64,000 nucleotides of DNA from Bifidobacterium castoris (GCF_003952025.1 NZ_QXGI01000003.1:248001-312000); one strand, 5' to 3'. Shown: positions 1 through 8,426, numbered from the stretch's first letter. The notes: a model not told the origin generated them from the sequence alone. A program made the numbers and translations.

Positions 1-343
1 CGACTCGCTGCTGGTGCTTACCGGCGTCACCGATCCGGACCTGCTCATCCGCGCGCCGAAGGAGCTGCGACCGACCTATGTGGCGCTTGACCTGCGCGGG
101 CTCAACGAGGCGCAGCCGGCCGTGACGCGCGAACATGGCGGCGTGGGCGGCGCAGGCGCGCGCGGCGACGTGTTCCGCTGCCGTGGCGCGAAGGCGTGGT
201 TCGTCAACGACGCGATCGTCGTCGACGACGTGACGAGCGTCGACGCGCTGCGTGCGGCCTGCGCGCTCGGCTGGGCCCTGCAGGACGACGGCGTCGATCT
301 GGACGGCGCGGCATTGCCCGGGTTCTCCTTCGCCGGAGCGTGA
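1..343 (+). CDS. HAD-superfamily hydrolase (NagD/IIA type), C-terminal fragment
   Basis: The open frame is already running when the window starts (first full codon at 2) and ends with TGA at 341-343, so only the last 113 or so residues are present. The first visible residues, DSLLVLTGVT, match the final core strand of HAD-IIA phosphatases, where the product of HAD motif IV is followed by a conserved LTGV loop. The rest is a short variable tail. Proteins of this type dephosphorylate small phosphorylated metabolites; the substrate cannot be told from this fragment. It is followed one base later by tlyA, an arrangement usual in bifidobacteria, so the two are probably co-transcribed. Confidence 0.72.
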   Translation, partial: DSLLVLTGVTDPDLLIRAPKELRPTYVALDLRGLNEAQPAVTREHGGVGGAGARGDVFRCRGAKAWFVNDAIVVDDVTSVDALRAACALGWALQDDGVDLDGAALPGFSFAGA

Positions 344-344
344 C

Positions 345-1091
345 GTGGGCGCGGACGAACGGCTCGACGTCGCGATGACGGCTCGCGCGTTGGCGCCTTC
401 GCGCGCGAAGGCGCGCAGGCTCGTCGATGACGGCCATGTGTACGTCGACGGCGTGCAGGCGCGCAAGGCGTCGACGAAGGTGGGGCCGTACGCGCGCATC
501 GAGGTGCGCGGCGCCGACGATTACGTGTCGCGCGGCGCATACAAACTGCTCGGCGCCTTCGACGTCTTCGCCGCCGACGGTCTGACGGGGCCGGAGGGAC
601 TCGACTGCCTCGACATCGGCGCGTCGACGGGCGGTTTCTGCGACGTGCTGCTGCGCGGGGGAGCGCGTCGCGTCATCGCGTTGGACGTCGGGCACGGCCA
701 GCTCGACCCGAAGATCGCCGGCGACGCGCGCGTCATCGAGATGAGCGGCGTCAACATTCGCGACGTGGACGCCGACGATCTGCCGTACCGTCCGCAGATG
801 GTCGTCTCCGACGTCTCCTTCATCTCATTGACCTATGTCCTGCCGGTCGTGGCCGGGATCGCGGCGCCGGGCGCGCAGGTCGTGCTGCTCGTCAAGCCGC
901 AGTTCGAAGTGGGGCGCGAGGGGCTCGGCAAGCACGGCATCGTCACCGATCCGCACAGGCGCCGCGCCGCGCTCGAACATGTCGTCGAGTGCGCCCGCGC
1001 CTGCGGGATGCACGTTGTGGCGACCGCCCCCTCGCCGATCGAAGGCACCCACGGCAACATGGAGTACCTGCTCTACGCGCGTATGGGATGA
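345..1091 (+). CDS. tlyA: TlyA family rRNA 2'-O-methyltransferase
   Basis: 248 residues. An N-terminal S4 RNA-binding domain (about residues 3-60, with the pattern RLDVAMTARALAPSRAKARRLV) is followed by an FtsJ-like SAM-dependent methyltransferase fold carrying LDIGASTGGF as the SAM-binding motif and VKPQFEVG near the active site. In mycobacteria TlyA methylates cytidines of 16S and 23S rRNA and its loss gives capreomycin resistance; older annotations call it a haemolysin. GTG at 345 was chosen because it lies one base after the preceding stop, behind a CGGAG-like ribosome site, and starts exactly at the S4 domain; an upstream in-frame start at 252 would overlap the previous gene heavily. Confidence 0.9.
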   Translation: MGADERLDVAMTARALAPSRAKARRLVDDGHVYVDGVQARKASTKVGPYARIEVRGADDYVSRGAYKLLGAFDVFAADGLTGPEGLDCLDIGASTGGFCDVLLRGGARRVIALDVGHGQLDPKIAGDARVIEMSGVNIRDVDADDLPYRPQMVVSDVSFISLTYVLPVVAGIAAPGAQVVLLVKPQFEVGREGLGKHGIVTDPHRRRAALEHVVECARACGMHVVATAPSPIEGTHGNMEYLLYARMG

Positions 1092-1154
1092 CCTGCCACG
1101 CGGTATACGCCGATGCCGCCCCGTCCACGGGACCTCATGCCAGGGGCGGCCGAT

Positions 1155-1395
1155 CTTACGGGCAGTCGATCTTACGCAGCCGTTCTTACAGACTGCCGCC
1201 CTTATGGGTTGTTTTTAGAGGCAGCCTCTTGCCTGCGGTCGTCCTTATGGGTCGCCGTCCGTATGGGAGGGCGTGCCTACGGGCGGTATCCTACGGGCAG
1301 CTGTGCCTATGGGAGGTGGCTCCCAGGAAGGCGCTTTCCCCTCCATGAGCCGTTGTGCCTACGGGCGGCCGCGCGGTGGTCGAGGGGCTTATGGG
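1155..1395 (+). repeat. Cluster of degenerate YTTAYGGGNGG motifs
   Basis: At least nine copies in the same orientation, for example CTTACGGGCAG (1155), CTTATGGGTTG (1201), CTTATGGGTCG (1244), CGTATGGGAGG (1260), CCTACGGGCGG (about 1276 and 1357), CCTACGGGCAG (about 1289), CCTATGGGAGG (about 1306) and CTTATGGGACG (about 1388). Spacing varies from about 13 to 50 bases. The variable positions are Y/T before TA, C/T after TA, and the base after GGG. The same motif recurs in other gaps of the first 8.6 kb. Confidence 0.75.
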
Positions 1396-1578
1396 ACGTA
1401 TTCGCATTCGCGCATGTGCGGCGATGACGATGGCGTCGTCCTGCGAACGGCGATCGATTCTCCTCCAGCCGCGATCGCGACGTTTCCTGTGCTGCGGACG
1501 GCGCGCCTGCTGCGGGCGGCGGCCGTCACGAAACTGATTGTCCGCCGACGACGCGCGTCATGCGCGCACGTTCGCGGC

Positions 1579-1618
1579 GCGCGCCACCCGTAAGAAAAGC
1601 GCGCCACCCGTAAGAAAA
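1579..1618 (-). repeat. Exact 20-bp tandem duplication carrying the CCCGTAAG motif
   Basis: The 20-base unit GCGCGCCACCCGTAAGAAAA occurs twice back to back (1579-1598 and 1599-1618). It contains the reverse complement of the dispersed motif (CTTACGGGTGG on the minus strand). A further copy, GCCGCCCGTAAC, lies at 1671-1682 just after the ktrA stop. Read in the direction of ktrA these motifs lie immediately 3' of the gene. Confidence 0.85.
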
Positions 1619-1684
1619 CGACAGGGAACAACGCCATGCCGCTCGCGAATCGTCACCAGCGGGCGGACGTGCCGCCCGTAACGG

Positions 1685-2335
1685 TCAGCCCCGAATGAAG
1701 TGGTCTATCTGGTCCTGCTTGCCCATGATGATGAGTTCGTCGTTGCGGCGCAGCTCGAGGTCGTTGGACGCGTACTGGAACTCATGTCCCGGCGATTTGA
1801 CGCCGACGATCGTGATGCCGTAGCGGTCATGGATCTTCGCATCGCCGATCGTGTAGCCGACGAACTGGGATGGCGTGTGGATCTTGACGACGTTGTATGC
1901 GCCTTCGAGCTCGATGTAGTCGAGGTAGTTGCCGGAGACGAGATGGCCGACGCGTTTGCCTGCGTCGGTCTCCGCGTTGATGATGTGGCGCGCGCCGATG
2001 CGCTGCAGGATGCGCGCATGCTCCTTGGACACCGATTTCGCCCAGATGTCGGAGATGCCGGCGTCGAGCAGGTTGCCGGCGGTGATGACGGAGGCCTCGA
2101 CGCTGTCGCCGATCGCCACGACGGCGATGTCGAAGTCCGCGGCGTTGAGCTGCTCGAGCGCGAGGACGTCGGTCATGTCCGCCTGGACCGTGGGGATCTG
2201 CGCGGACCAGCGGTTGACGAGTTCTGCGTCCTTGTCGACGGCGAGCACATCCTGTCCCATCCCGTCGAGCGTCGTGGCGACCGCGCTGCCGAAACGGCCG
2301 AGTCCCACGACGAGCACGCTGCGATTATCTGCCAT
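1685..2335 (-). CDS. ktrA: KtrA/TrkA-type potassium channel regulatory subunit (RCK)
   Basis: 216 residues. An N-terminal Rossmann RCK domain begins with VLVVGLGRFGSAVA, the nucleotide-binding glycine-rich motif; a C-terminal TrkA-C domain (about residues 135-216) ends in LIIMGKQDQI. RCK rings bind ATP/ADP or NAD(H) and c-di-AMP on the cytoplasmic face and gate a partner K+ pore. The partner gene lies upstream on the same strand, separated by 435 bases full of repeats. The ATG at 2335 has an AGGAGG ribosome site about five bases upstream. Length and domain order are normal for KtrA. Confidence 0.92.
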   Translation of the reverse strand: MADNRSVLVVGLGRFGSAVATTLDGMGQDVLAVDKDAELVNRWSAQIPTVQADMTDVLALEQLNAADFDIAVVAIGDSVEASVITAGNLLDAGISDIWAKSVSKEHARILQRIGARHIINAETDAGKRVGHLVSGNYLDYIELEGAYNVVKIHTPSQFVGYTIGDAKIHDRYGITIVGVKSPGHEFQYASNDLELRRNDELIIMGKQDQIDHFIRG

Positions 2336-2770
2336 CCTGACCTCCTAAGGGCTGCTGCAGGCCGCTTACCGGTAGTCGATGCGTCGACGGCGGCGAGCTG
2401 ACCGTCCACCTGTTTGGTGCTCCGCTACAGCATGCTACCCGTAACGATGTGCATCCGGTAGCGGGTGCATCCGGTAGCGGATGCACGGCGCGTCGGCGCG
2501 CGGACGACCGGCCATCGGCGACGGTCGCCGTCGGCGCTTCCCGTAAGCATGGGCTGCCGGTAACCGGTGACGCCCATCAGGATGCATGCGCCACCCATAA
2601 GCAGGAAGTAGTCGGGGAGCAGGCAAAAAGCGGGGGTGAGTGCAGTACGGTCCGCAAGTGGTATGCGGACGGCGACGATCGACGGGGGAAAAGCGCCGCC
2701 CGTAAAGGATGTGCATCCCGAAGGATGCGCCATCGCCTCCCGTAAGCGATCGCGGCGGGAGGATCTGCGG
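2336..2770. repeat. Repeat-filled gap between ktrB and ktrA
   Basis: 435 bases with no supported gene. It contains CCCGTAACG (2438), an exact 16-bp tandem duplication of GTGCATCCGGTAGCGG (2449-2464 and 2465-2480) closed by ATGCAC so that the second copy can fold on itself, CCCGTAAGC (about 2530), GCCGGTAACCGG (about 2548), GCCACCCATAAGC (about 2590), GCCGCCCGTAAAGG (about 2695) and CCTCCCGTAAGCG (about 2738). Most read as CTTACGGG-type motifs on the minus strand, i.e. sense-oriented behind ktrB. Confidence 0.75.
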
Positions 2771-4234
2771 TCAGCCGACGACGATCTGGTCGGTGGGGTA
2801 GCGGACGAGCTCGGTCTGACGGGGGCGGCTCACGGCGTATGCAAGCGTCATCGGTCCCATGCGGCCCACCAGCATCGTCGCGGCGAGGATATACAAGGAC
2901 GGCGCGTTGTCCACGTTCGCGACGCCCACCGAGTAGCCGCCCAGGCCGAAGGCTGAGCAGGCGTCGAAGACGGCGTGGCTGAACGACGCGTCCGAGATGA
3001 GCATGAGCGCCACCGACGCGACGAGCACGAGCGCGAAGCAGGCGGTCGTGATGCTCACCGCCGTCATGACGACATGCGTGTGGATGCGCCGCTTGAACGC
3101 CGTGACGTCGCTGTGCCCGGTGAACGCGGCCCTGCACACGAGCAGGATTACCGCAAAGGTCGTCACGCGGATACCGCCGGCCGTCGACGTGCTTCCTCCG
3201 CCGATGAACATGACGGCGCTCATGAACACCTTTGTCGCCTCGCTCACCTGCGGCACCCACGACAGGTCGAAGCCGCTCGAACGGGGCATCACGGCGGCGA
3301 CCATCGCGCGGCGCATGCGCGTCTCGACGTCGGCGTACTTGAACAGCGCCGGGTTGTCCCATTCGACGGTGAGGAACCAGACGAGGGAGGCGAGCACGAT
3401 CGCGAAGGTCGTCACCAATGTGACCTTCGTGTGCAGGCTCCACCGTTTCGGACTTTGGTGCCGCCGCGCCGTGCGGTAGATGTTGAGGATGACGGGGAAG
3501 CCGAGCGTGCCGCAGAACGCGGAGAGCATGATCGGCATGCCGACCGCCCAGTTGTCGACGTACAGGCCGGCGCCGTCGGGCGTGAAGCCGGCGTTGTTGT
3601 ACGCCATCACGGCGAAGAAGAGCGACTCCCACAACGTGCCGCCGACGTTGCCCTTGTTGACGTGGAACAAGCCGGGGAACAGGGCGATGAACGTGACGAG
3701 CTCGATGACGAAGGTCGTCGTGAGGACGACGGCGAGGACGCCGCGGATCTCGCTGAGCTTGTTCGTGCCGAGTTCGTTCGCCGTGAGCAGACGCTGCATC
3801 GCCTTGAGATGATGGTTGACCGCAAGCGCGATGAGCGACGCGAAGGTCATCACGCCGAGGCCGCCGAGCTGGACGGAGAAGATGAGCACGGCCTGTCCGA
3901 AGTACGTCCAGTGCGTCGTGGTGTTCACGATTGCGATGCCGCAGGTGGACAATGCGGACACGGCGGTGAAGAACGCGGTGGAGAATTCGGTCCTCTCCCC
4001 GGGCTGGGTGGATATCGGCAGCAGCAGCAGTCCCGTCGACATGCTGATGAGCAGCAGGAAATAGAGGATCGTCAGTCGTCCCGGGTGCGAGTTGAGCCGG
4101 TAAGAGAGCGAGCGTTTGATTGGACGGCGTTCATCAGCGGCTGCTTGTTCGAAGGTGTCGCCCGAGAACCACCAGGCGTATCCCTTCGACGCGTCGCTGT
4201 TCGACGCCGATTCGTCGAACAGGAGATTGGCCAT
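2771..4234 (-). CDS. ktrB: KtrB/TrkH-type potassium uptake pore subunit
   Basis: 487 residues, an integral membrane protein with the four-pore-loop architecture of Trk/Ktr/HKT transporters. The selectivity-filter loops are recognisable as STCGIA, NNAGFTP, SSGFD and FGLGGYS, each followed by a membrane helix. It forms the K+ path in the inner membrane and is gated by the RCK subunit encoded next on the same strand. The cytoplasmic N-terminus (about 60 residues) is hydrophilic. ATG 4234 was chosen because a GGAGGG site sits five bases upstream; the open frame continues far upstream of it but only as codons opposing nadK. Confidence 0.92.
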   Translation of the reverse strand: MANLLFDESASNSDASKGYAWWFSGDTFEQAAADERRPIKRSLSYRLNSHPGRLTILYFLLLISMSTGLLLLPISTQPGERTEFSTAFFTAVSALSTCGIAIVNTTTHWTYFGQAVLIFSVQLGGLGVMTFASLIALAVNHHLKAMQRLLTANELGTNKLSEIRGVLAVVLTTTFVIELVTFIALFPGLFHVNKGNVGGTLWESLFFAVMAYNNAGFTPDGAGLYVDNWAVGMPIMLSAFCGTLGFPVILNIYRTARRHQSPKRWSLHTKVTLVTTFAIVLASLVWFLTVEWDNPALFKYADVETRMRRAMVAAVMPRSSGFDLSWVPQVSEATKVFMSAVMFIGGGSTSTAGGIRVTTFAVILLVCRAAFTGHSDVTAFKRRIHTHVVMTAVSITTACFALVLVASVALMLISDASFSHAVFDACSAFGLGGYSVGVANVDNAPSLYILAATMLVGRMGPMTLAYAVSRPRQTELVRYPTDQIVVG

Positions 4235-4278
4235 GCTGCCCTCCGATTGGTTGCCATCCTTGTTTTCAGTACGCTGCC

Positions 4279-4284
4279 ATTGTA
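4279..4284 (-). promoter_or_regulatory. Possible -10 element for ktrB
   Basis: TACAAT on the minus strand, 45 bases upstream of the ktrB start. No convincing -35 hexamer is seen at normal spacing, so this is a weak prediction. On the other side of the divergent gap, TACACT at 4517-4522 could serve nadK. Confidence 0.3.
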
Positions 4285-4362
4285 GATGGGTCGGTGACGT
4301 TTCGCCGAGCGGGGCGGGGGAAGCGCTGCGTATGCCGTCTGCCGAAGGCGGGCGATGATCGG

Positions 4363-4420
4363 GGCCCGTAAGGACCGCCGCCCGTAAGGAGGGTCGCCTG
4401 CGGGGAGCGTCGCCCATAAC
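4363..4420 (-). repeat. Motif cluster in the divergent ktrB/nadK gap
   Basis: Two copies of CCCGTAAGGA (4365-4374 and 4381-4390) and one CCCATAAC (about 4413) lie in a 321-base gap that otherwise holds only the probable promoters of ktrB and nadK. They are the CTTACGGG motif on the minus strand and here lie upstream of both genes, so the motif is not restricted to gene 3' ends. Confidence 0.65.
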
Positions 4421-4555
4421 CCCGCAGCGAGAGGCGGCCGGGGGACGGCGGCGATGGCCGGGGCGTCGGGTCCGCGGGATGTCACGGGACCGCCTTCGCG
4501 CATTCGCCGGTTCCATTACACTGTGAGTGGAAACATCATGCGTAAAGGGGTGTCC

Positions 4556-5578
4556 ATGCAGGCAGCGGAAACGAGAGGGGCACGTCGCGTCGTCGTCGTG
4601 ACCCACGAAAAGCTCCGGCGCAGCGCGGTCGTCGAGAACGCGATCGCACAGCTGCGCGACGAGGGCTTCGACGTCGCCGTCATCGACAACACGGCGGCGC
4701 CCGACTTCGGCTCGCCGTCGCCGAAGGTCGACCCGGACACCGAGATCGTGCTCGTGCTCGGCGGCGACGGCACTATCCTGCGCGCCGCCGAACTCGTCAC
4801 CTGCACCGACGTGCCCATCCTCGGCATCAACATGGGTCATGTCGGCTTCCTCGCCGAATTCGAAAGCTTCCAGATCCACGAGGCGATCCATCGCGTCGCC
4901 ATGCACGACTACAGCATCGACGAACGCATGATCGCGCATGTGGACGTGTGGCTGCCCGGCTCGCATGCGCCGCTCGGCGACTGGGCGCTCAACGACATCA
5001 CGATCGAGCGCGCCGACCGAGGCAAGATGGTCGAGCTGTCGATCGCCGTCGACGGCGTGGCGATGAGCTCCTTCGGCTGCGACGGCATCATCGTCTCCAC
5101 GCCGACCGGTTCAACCGCGTACGCGTTCTCGGCGGGCGGCCCGATCATCTGGCCGACGGTGGAGGCGCTGCTGCTCGTGCCGCTCGCGGCCCACGCGCTG
5201 TTCTCCCGTCCAATCGTCATCGGCTCGGATTCGACGTTCTCGATCCGCATCGACGACGATTCGACCTCCGACGGCTGGATCTGCTGCGACGGCCGACGCC
5301 AGCGCCCGCTGCCCCGGGGCGCGCGCGTCGACATCCGCCAGTCCTCCGGGCGTCTTCGCCTCGCCCGACTCTCCGATGCGCCGTTCACGAGCCGGCTCGT
5401 CACGAAGTTCAACCTTCCGGTCGTCGGATGGCGCGACCTGCACCCGGGCGCAGACGCGCGCGTCGACACGTCGCTGCGCGGACAGGGCGACTTCGACGAC
5501 CCCGAACGCGGCGGCGGGACGACGGCGGACATGACGATGGCGGCGCGACGCGACGCGCCGACGGAACAGGAACGGTGA
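4556..5578 (+). CDS. nadK: NAD kinase
   Basis: 340 residues. Phosphorylates NAD to NADP with ATP or polyphosphate in the cytoplasm. The diagnostic GGDG motif appears in VLGGDGTILRAAE, followed by NMGHVGFLAEFE and STPTGSTAYAFSAGGP, which form the NAD-binding site. The C-terminal 40 residues, rich in Arg, Asp and Gly, are a low-complexity extension. ATG 4556 was preferred over ATG 4538 and GTG 4550 because AAGGGG lies five bases before it. The stop is three bases from the recN start, so the two genes are co-transcribed. Confidence 0.9.
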   Translation: MQAAETRGARRVVVVTHEKLRRSAVVENAIAQLRDEGFDVAVIDNTAAPDFGSPSPKVDPDTEIVLVLGGDGTILRAAELVTCTDVPILGINMGHVGFLAEFESFQIHEAIHRVAMHDYSIDERMIAHVDVWLPGSHAPLGDWALNDITIERADRGKMVELSIAVDGVAMSSFGCDGIIVSTPTGSTAYAFSAGGPIIWPTVEALLLVPLAAHALFSRPIVIGSDSTFSIRIDDDSTSDGWICCDGRRQRPLPRGARVDIRQSSGRLRLARLSDAPFTSRLVTKFNLPVVGWRDLHPGADARVDTSLRGQGDFDDPERGGGTTADMTMAARRDAPTEQER

Positions 5579-5581
5579 CAG

Positions 5582-7312
5582 GTGCTGGAGGAACTCGAAC
5601 TGCGTGATCTGGGACCGATCCGTGAGGCGAAGCTCGTCCCCGCGCGCGGCATGACGTCGATTACCGGCGAGACCGGTGCCGGCAAATCGATGCTACTCAG
5701 CGCGATCAGGCTCATCTCCGGAGGCGCCGCCGATTCCGGCCGCGTCTCGGCGGGCGCGAAACAGGCGTGGGCGCAGGGTGTCTTCCTGGTCGGCGACGGC
5801 GACGCGGCGCTTGCGGTCGCGGAGCAGGCGGGGGCGACGGTCGACGACGGGGAGATCTTCGTATCGCGCACCGTGCCCGCGTCCGGACGCTCGCGCGCCA
5901 TCCTGTGCGGCAGGACGGCGCCGAAATCGGTGCTCGCCGCGCTCGCGCAGGAGCTCATCACGATCCACGGGCAGAGCGACCAGCTGCGCATCGCGTCGCC
6001 GGCGCGCCAACGCGAGTTCCTCGATCGCTGCGCGAACAACGAGAAGGAACGACGCGCCTACGCGAAGGCGTGGGACATGTACCGCGAGATCGACGACCGC
6101 CTGCGCAGGCTCAGTTCGCAGGAATCGTCGATGCGCCAGCAGGCGGACTATCTGCGCGAGTCGATCGCGCGCATCGACCGCGTCGACCCGCAGACGGGCG
6201 AGCTCGAGGAGCTCAAAAGCCAGCGCGAGCGCATCGAGCACGCCGCGCAGATCAATGCGGGGGTCGCCGGCGCGCTCGCGGCGCTCGACTCCTCGCAGGG
6301 CGACGGCGGCGACGACTACCGGGGCGCCGATGAGCTCGTCCGCTATGCCGCGCAGGCGCTGCGCGGCATCCGTCTGGGAGGCGTGTTCGAACAGTGCGCG
6401 GACCGTCTCGATTCCCTGCAGGCGGAGCTCGAGGACATCTCGTTCACGCTGTCGCAGCAGCTCGACCTCGACGAGTCGGGGGAGGACCTCGATACGATCA
6501 ACGGTCGCATCCATGAACTCGATGAGCTCACGCGCCGCTGGGGGCCGACGCTCGACGACGTCATCGCATGGCGCGACAAGGCGCGCTTCGACGTCGAGGA
6601 TCTGGACGCGTCCCCCGAAAAGCTCGAGGAGCTCTCGGCGGAGCGCGACCGCCGCCTGCTCGCCGCGCGCAAGGCGGCCGCGGCGCTGACGAAGACGCGC
6701 GAACGTGCGGCGAAGCGGCTATCGAAGGACGTGGACGGCGAGCTCGCGCAGCTGGCGATGGCCGACGCGTCGCTGACGATCGCCGTGCATGCGCGCGACG
6801 GCGCCGACGCGCTCGACATGAACGGCGGCGACGACGTCGAATTCCTGTTCACGCCGTTCAGGGGGGCGCCGGCGCTCGCGATGGGCAAAAGCGCGTCCGG
6901 CGGCGAGCTCAGCCGTCTCATGCTCGCGTTGGAGCTGTCGTGCGCCGACGAACGCGCGGGCGGTGAAGCGGATGCGGACGGCGAGGCGATGCCGGCGATG
7001 ACGTTCATCTTCGACGAGATCGACGCCGGCGTGGGCGGCAAGGCCGCCGTGGAGCTCGGCAGGAGGCTCGCCAGGCTCGCACGGCGCGCGCAGGTGATCG
7101 TCGTGACGCATCTGCCGCAGGTCGCGTCATGGGCCGACAGTCAGTTCGTCGTCGGCAAAAGCGAGGATGGCGACGGCGTCGTGAGCACGCATGTGCGCGA
7201 GGTCATCGGTGATGCGCGCACCGAGGAGATCGCGCGCATGCTCGACGGCAGCACGACGCCCACGTCGCTCGAGCATGCGCGCGAACTGCTCGTGTCCTCG
7301 AAGCTTGCATGA
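5582..7312 (+). CDS. recN: DNA repair protein RecN
   Basis: 576 residues, SMC-like ATPase acting in double-strand break repair. Walker A is GETGAGKS at residues 29-36; the long middle section (about 150-370) is coiled coil; the ABC signature KSASGGELSRL and Walker B TFIFDEIDAGVGGKAA are in the C-terminal half, with the H-loop in VVTHLPQVA. GTG start three bases after the nadK stop. Length and domain order are normal for actinobacterial RecN. Its position after tlyA-nadK is conserved in actinobacteria. Confidence 0.95.
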   Translation: MLEELELRDLGPIREAKLVPARGMTSITGETGAGKSMLLSAIRLISGGAADSGRVSAGAKQAWAQGVFLVGDGDAALAVAEQAGATVDDGEIFVSRTVPASGRSRAILCGRTAPKSVLAALAQELITIHGQSDQLRIASPARQREFLDRCANNEKERRAYAKAWDMYREIDDRLRRLSSQESSMRQQADYLRESIARIDRVDPQTGELEELKSQRERIEHAAQINAGVAGALAALDSSQGDGGDDYRGADELVRYAAQALRGIRLGGVFEQCADRLDSLQAELEDISFTLSQQLDLDESGEDLDTINGRIHELDELTRRWGPTLDDVIAWRDKARFDVEDLDASPEKLEELSAERDRRLLAARKAAAALTKTRERAAKRLSKDVDGELAQLAMADASLTIAVHARDGADALDMNGGDDVEFLFTPFRGAPALAMGKSASGGELSRLMLALELSCADERAGGEADADGEAMPAMTFIFDEIDAGVGGKAAVELGRRLARLARRAQVIVVTHLPQVASWADSQFVVGKSEDGDGVVSTHVREVIGDARTEEIARMLDGSTTPTSLEHARELLVSSKLA

Positions 7313-7671
7313 CGCGCCGCCCGCCCGCCATTACGCCTGCAGGCGGTGTCCGAAGTCCCCTCATGCTGACGGGCGGCATCGTTTACGGGCGGCGGCCGTG
7401 TCTGGAGGAGGCATCGCGCCTGCGGGCGGCCATGCCGGCCGTCGTCGTCATGTCCACGTCGTCATGTTACAGGTGGTACGGATGGCATTGTGCTCTTATG
7501 GGCGGCGCTGCGCGTGGAGGAGGCAGCCGGCAGCCGCCGTCCTGCTTACGGGAGGCCGATGCCGGTTACGGGGCGCGCGCTTTTGCGAGTGCCGCCCGTA
7601 AGTCGTCATGCTTACGGGAAGCAGTGTGCTCGACGATGGCTGAACGATTCGACTCGACAGGAGGCAATGCG
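7313..7671 (+). repeat. Motif-rich gap between recN and a HAD gene
   Basis: About eleven copies of the dispersed motif in 300 bases, mostly plus-oriented: TGACGGGCGGC (7373), TTTACGGGCGGC (7383), CTGCGGGCGGC (about 7421), CTTATGGGCGGC (7495), CTTACGGGAGG (7546), GGTTACGGGG (7564), then CCCGTAAG (7595-7602) and CTTACGGG (7611-7618), which form a perfect 8-bp inverted repeat with an 8-base spacer. An open frame runs through the whole gap in frame with the next gene, but it has no ribosome site at its start and its sequence is repeat-derived. Confidence 0.75.
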
Positions 7672-8421
7672 ATGAACGACGCGCTTACGGGCGGCACATC
7701 GGCGAACGATGCGGCGACGGACGGCTTCGTCCGCGCCGCCCACGCCGTTACCGGAGGCACCCCCGATAACACGGGGTGTGCCGCGATCTTCGATCTGGAC
7801 GGCACTCTGCTCGATTCGATGGGCGTGTGGGATCGGATCGACGAGGAGTTCCTCGCAAAACGCGGCATCGCCGTGCCGGACGACTACATGGCGAAGGTGA
7901 GCGCGATGCAGTTCATGGAGATCGCCGAATACACGATTGAACGATTCGGCCTGCGCGACACGCCGGAGGAACTCGTCGCCGAATGGAACGGCATGGCCAA
8001 GCGGATGTACGCGCAGGTCGTGGAGCCCAAGCCCCACGCCGTCGAGTATCTGCGCGCGCTCAAGGCGAGCGGCGCGCGACTCGCCGTCGCCACGACGATG
8101 CTGCCCGATCTGCGCGCGCAGGCGTTGGCCCATGCGGGGATGGCGGACCTGTTCGATGCAGTCGTCGGCGTGGACGATGCCGGCGACCGAGGCAAGGAAC
8201 ATCCGGACGTGTATCTGCTGGCGGCGCGGCGGGTGGGCGTGGACCCGGCCCGTTGCACCGTGTTCGAGGATCTGCTGGCGGGCATGCGGTCGGCGAAGTC
8301 CGTCGGGATGCAGGTGTGGGCCGTGCACGACGATTCCTCCGACCATGACTGGGAGCGGATCTGCGCGCTCGCGGACGGCGTGCTCTTCGACTTCGCCGAT
8401 GCGCCGCGCCGGCTGCGGTGA
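7672..8421 (+). CDS. HAD-superfamily hydrolase (subfamily IA, beta-phosphoglucomutase-like)
   Basis: 249 residues. The nucleophile motif FDLDGTLLDS is at about residues 43-52, a cap domain follows, motif II is VATTM, the motif III lysine lies in RGKEHPDVY, and motif IV is VFEDLLAGM. Such enzymes are small-molecule phosphatases or phosphomutases; the substrate is unknown. ATG 7672 has a perfect AGGAGG seven bases upstream. The first 38 residues precede the HAD fold and are unusual: they contain LTGGT and VTGGT, encoded by CTTACGGGCGGCAC and GTTACCGGAGGCAC, i.e. by two copies of the intergenic repeat motif. The repeat array thus continues into the coding region. Confidence 0.85.
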   Translation: MNDALTGGTSANDAATDGFVRAAHAVTGGTPDNTGCAAIFDLDGTLLDSMGVWDRIDEEFLAKRGIAVPDDYMAKVSAMQFMEIAEYTIERFGLRDTPEELVAEWNGMAKRMYAQVVEPKPHAVEYLRALKASGARLAVATTMLPDLRAQALAHAGMADLFDAVVGVDDAGDRGKEHPDVYLLAARRVGVDPARCTVFEDLLAGMRSAKSVGMQVWAVHDDSSDHDWERICALADGVLFDFADAPRRLR

Positions 8422-8426
8422 GTCAC

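Larger units (their letters stand above)
1092..1684. other. Gap between convergent tlyA and ktrA
   Basis: 593 bases without a convincing gene. Short open frames exist on both strands, but they lack ribosome sites and known domains, and their codons follow the repeat motif. The content is mainly the repeat clusters described separately. No strong T-tailed terminator is visible; a weak one may end in TTGTTTTTAG near 1209-1218. Confidence 0.6.

Noticed and set aside
1155-1395. Motif cluster as a CRISPR-like or tandem satellite array
   Set aside because: Copies are degenerate, short and irregularly spaced, with no conserved repeat of 20 bases or more except the two local tandem pairs.
4235-4966. 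Upstream extension of ktrB into nadK
   Set aside because: The extended N-terminus opposes nadK codons; GGAGGG sits before ATG 4234, where the membrane protein begins.
7309-7671. Upstream extension of the HAD gene from an ATG overlapping the recN stop
   Set aside because: The extra 121 residues are translated repeat motifs with many Cys and Arg; AGGAGG favours ATG 7672. The continuous frame is still notable as a result of the repeats.
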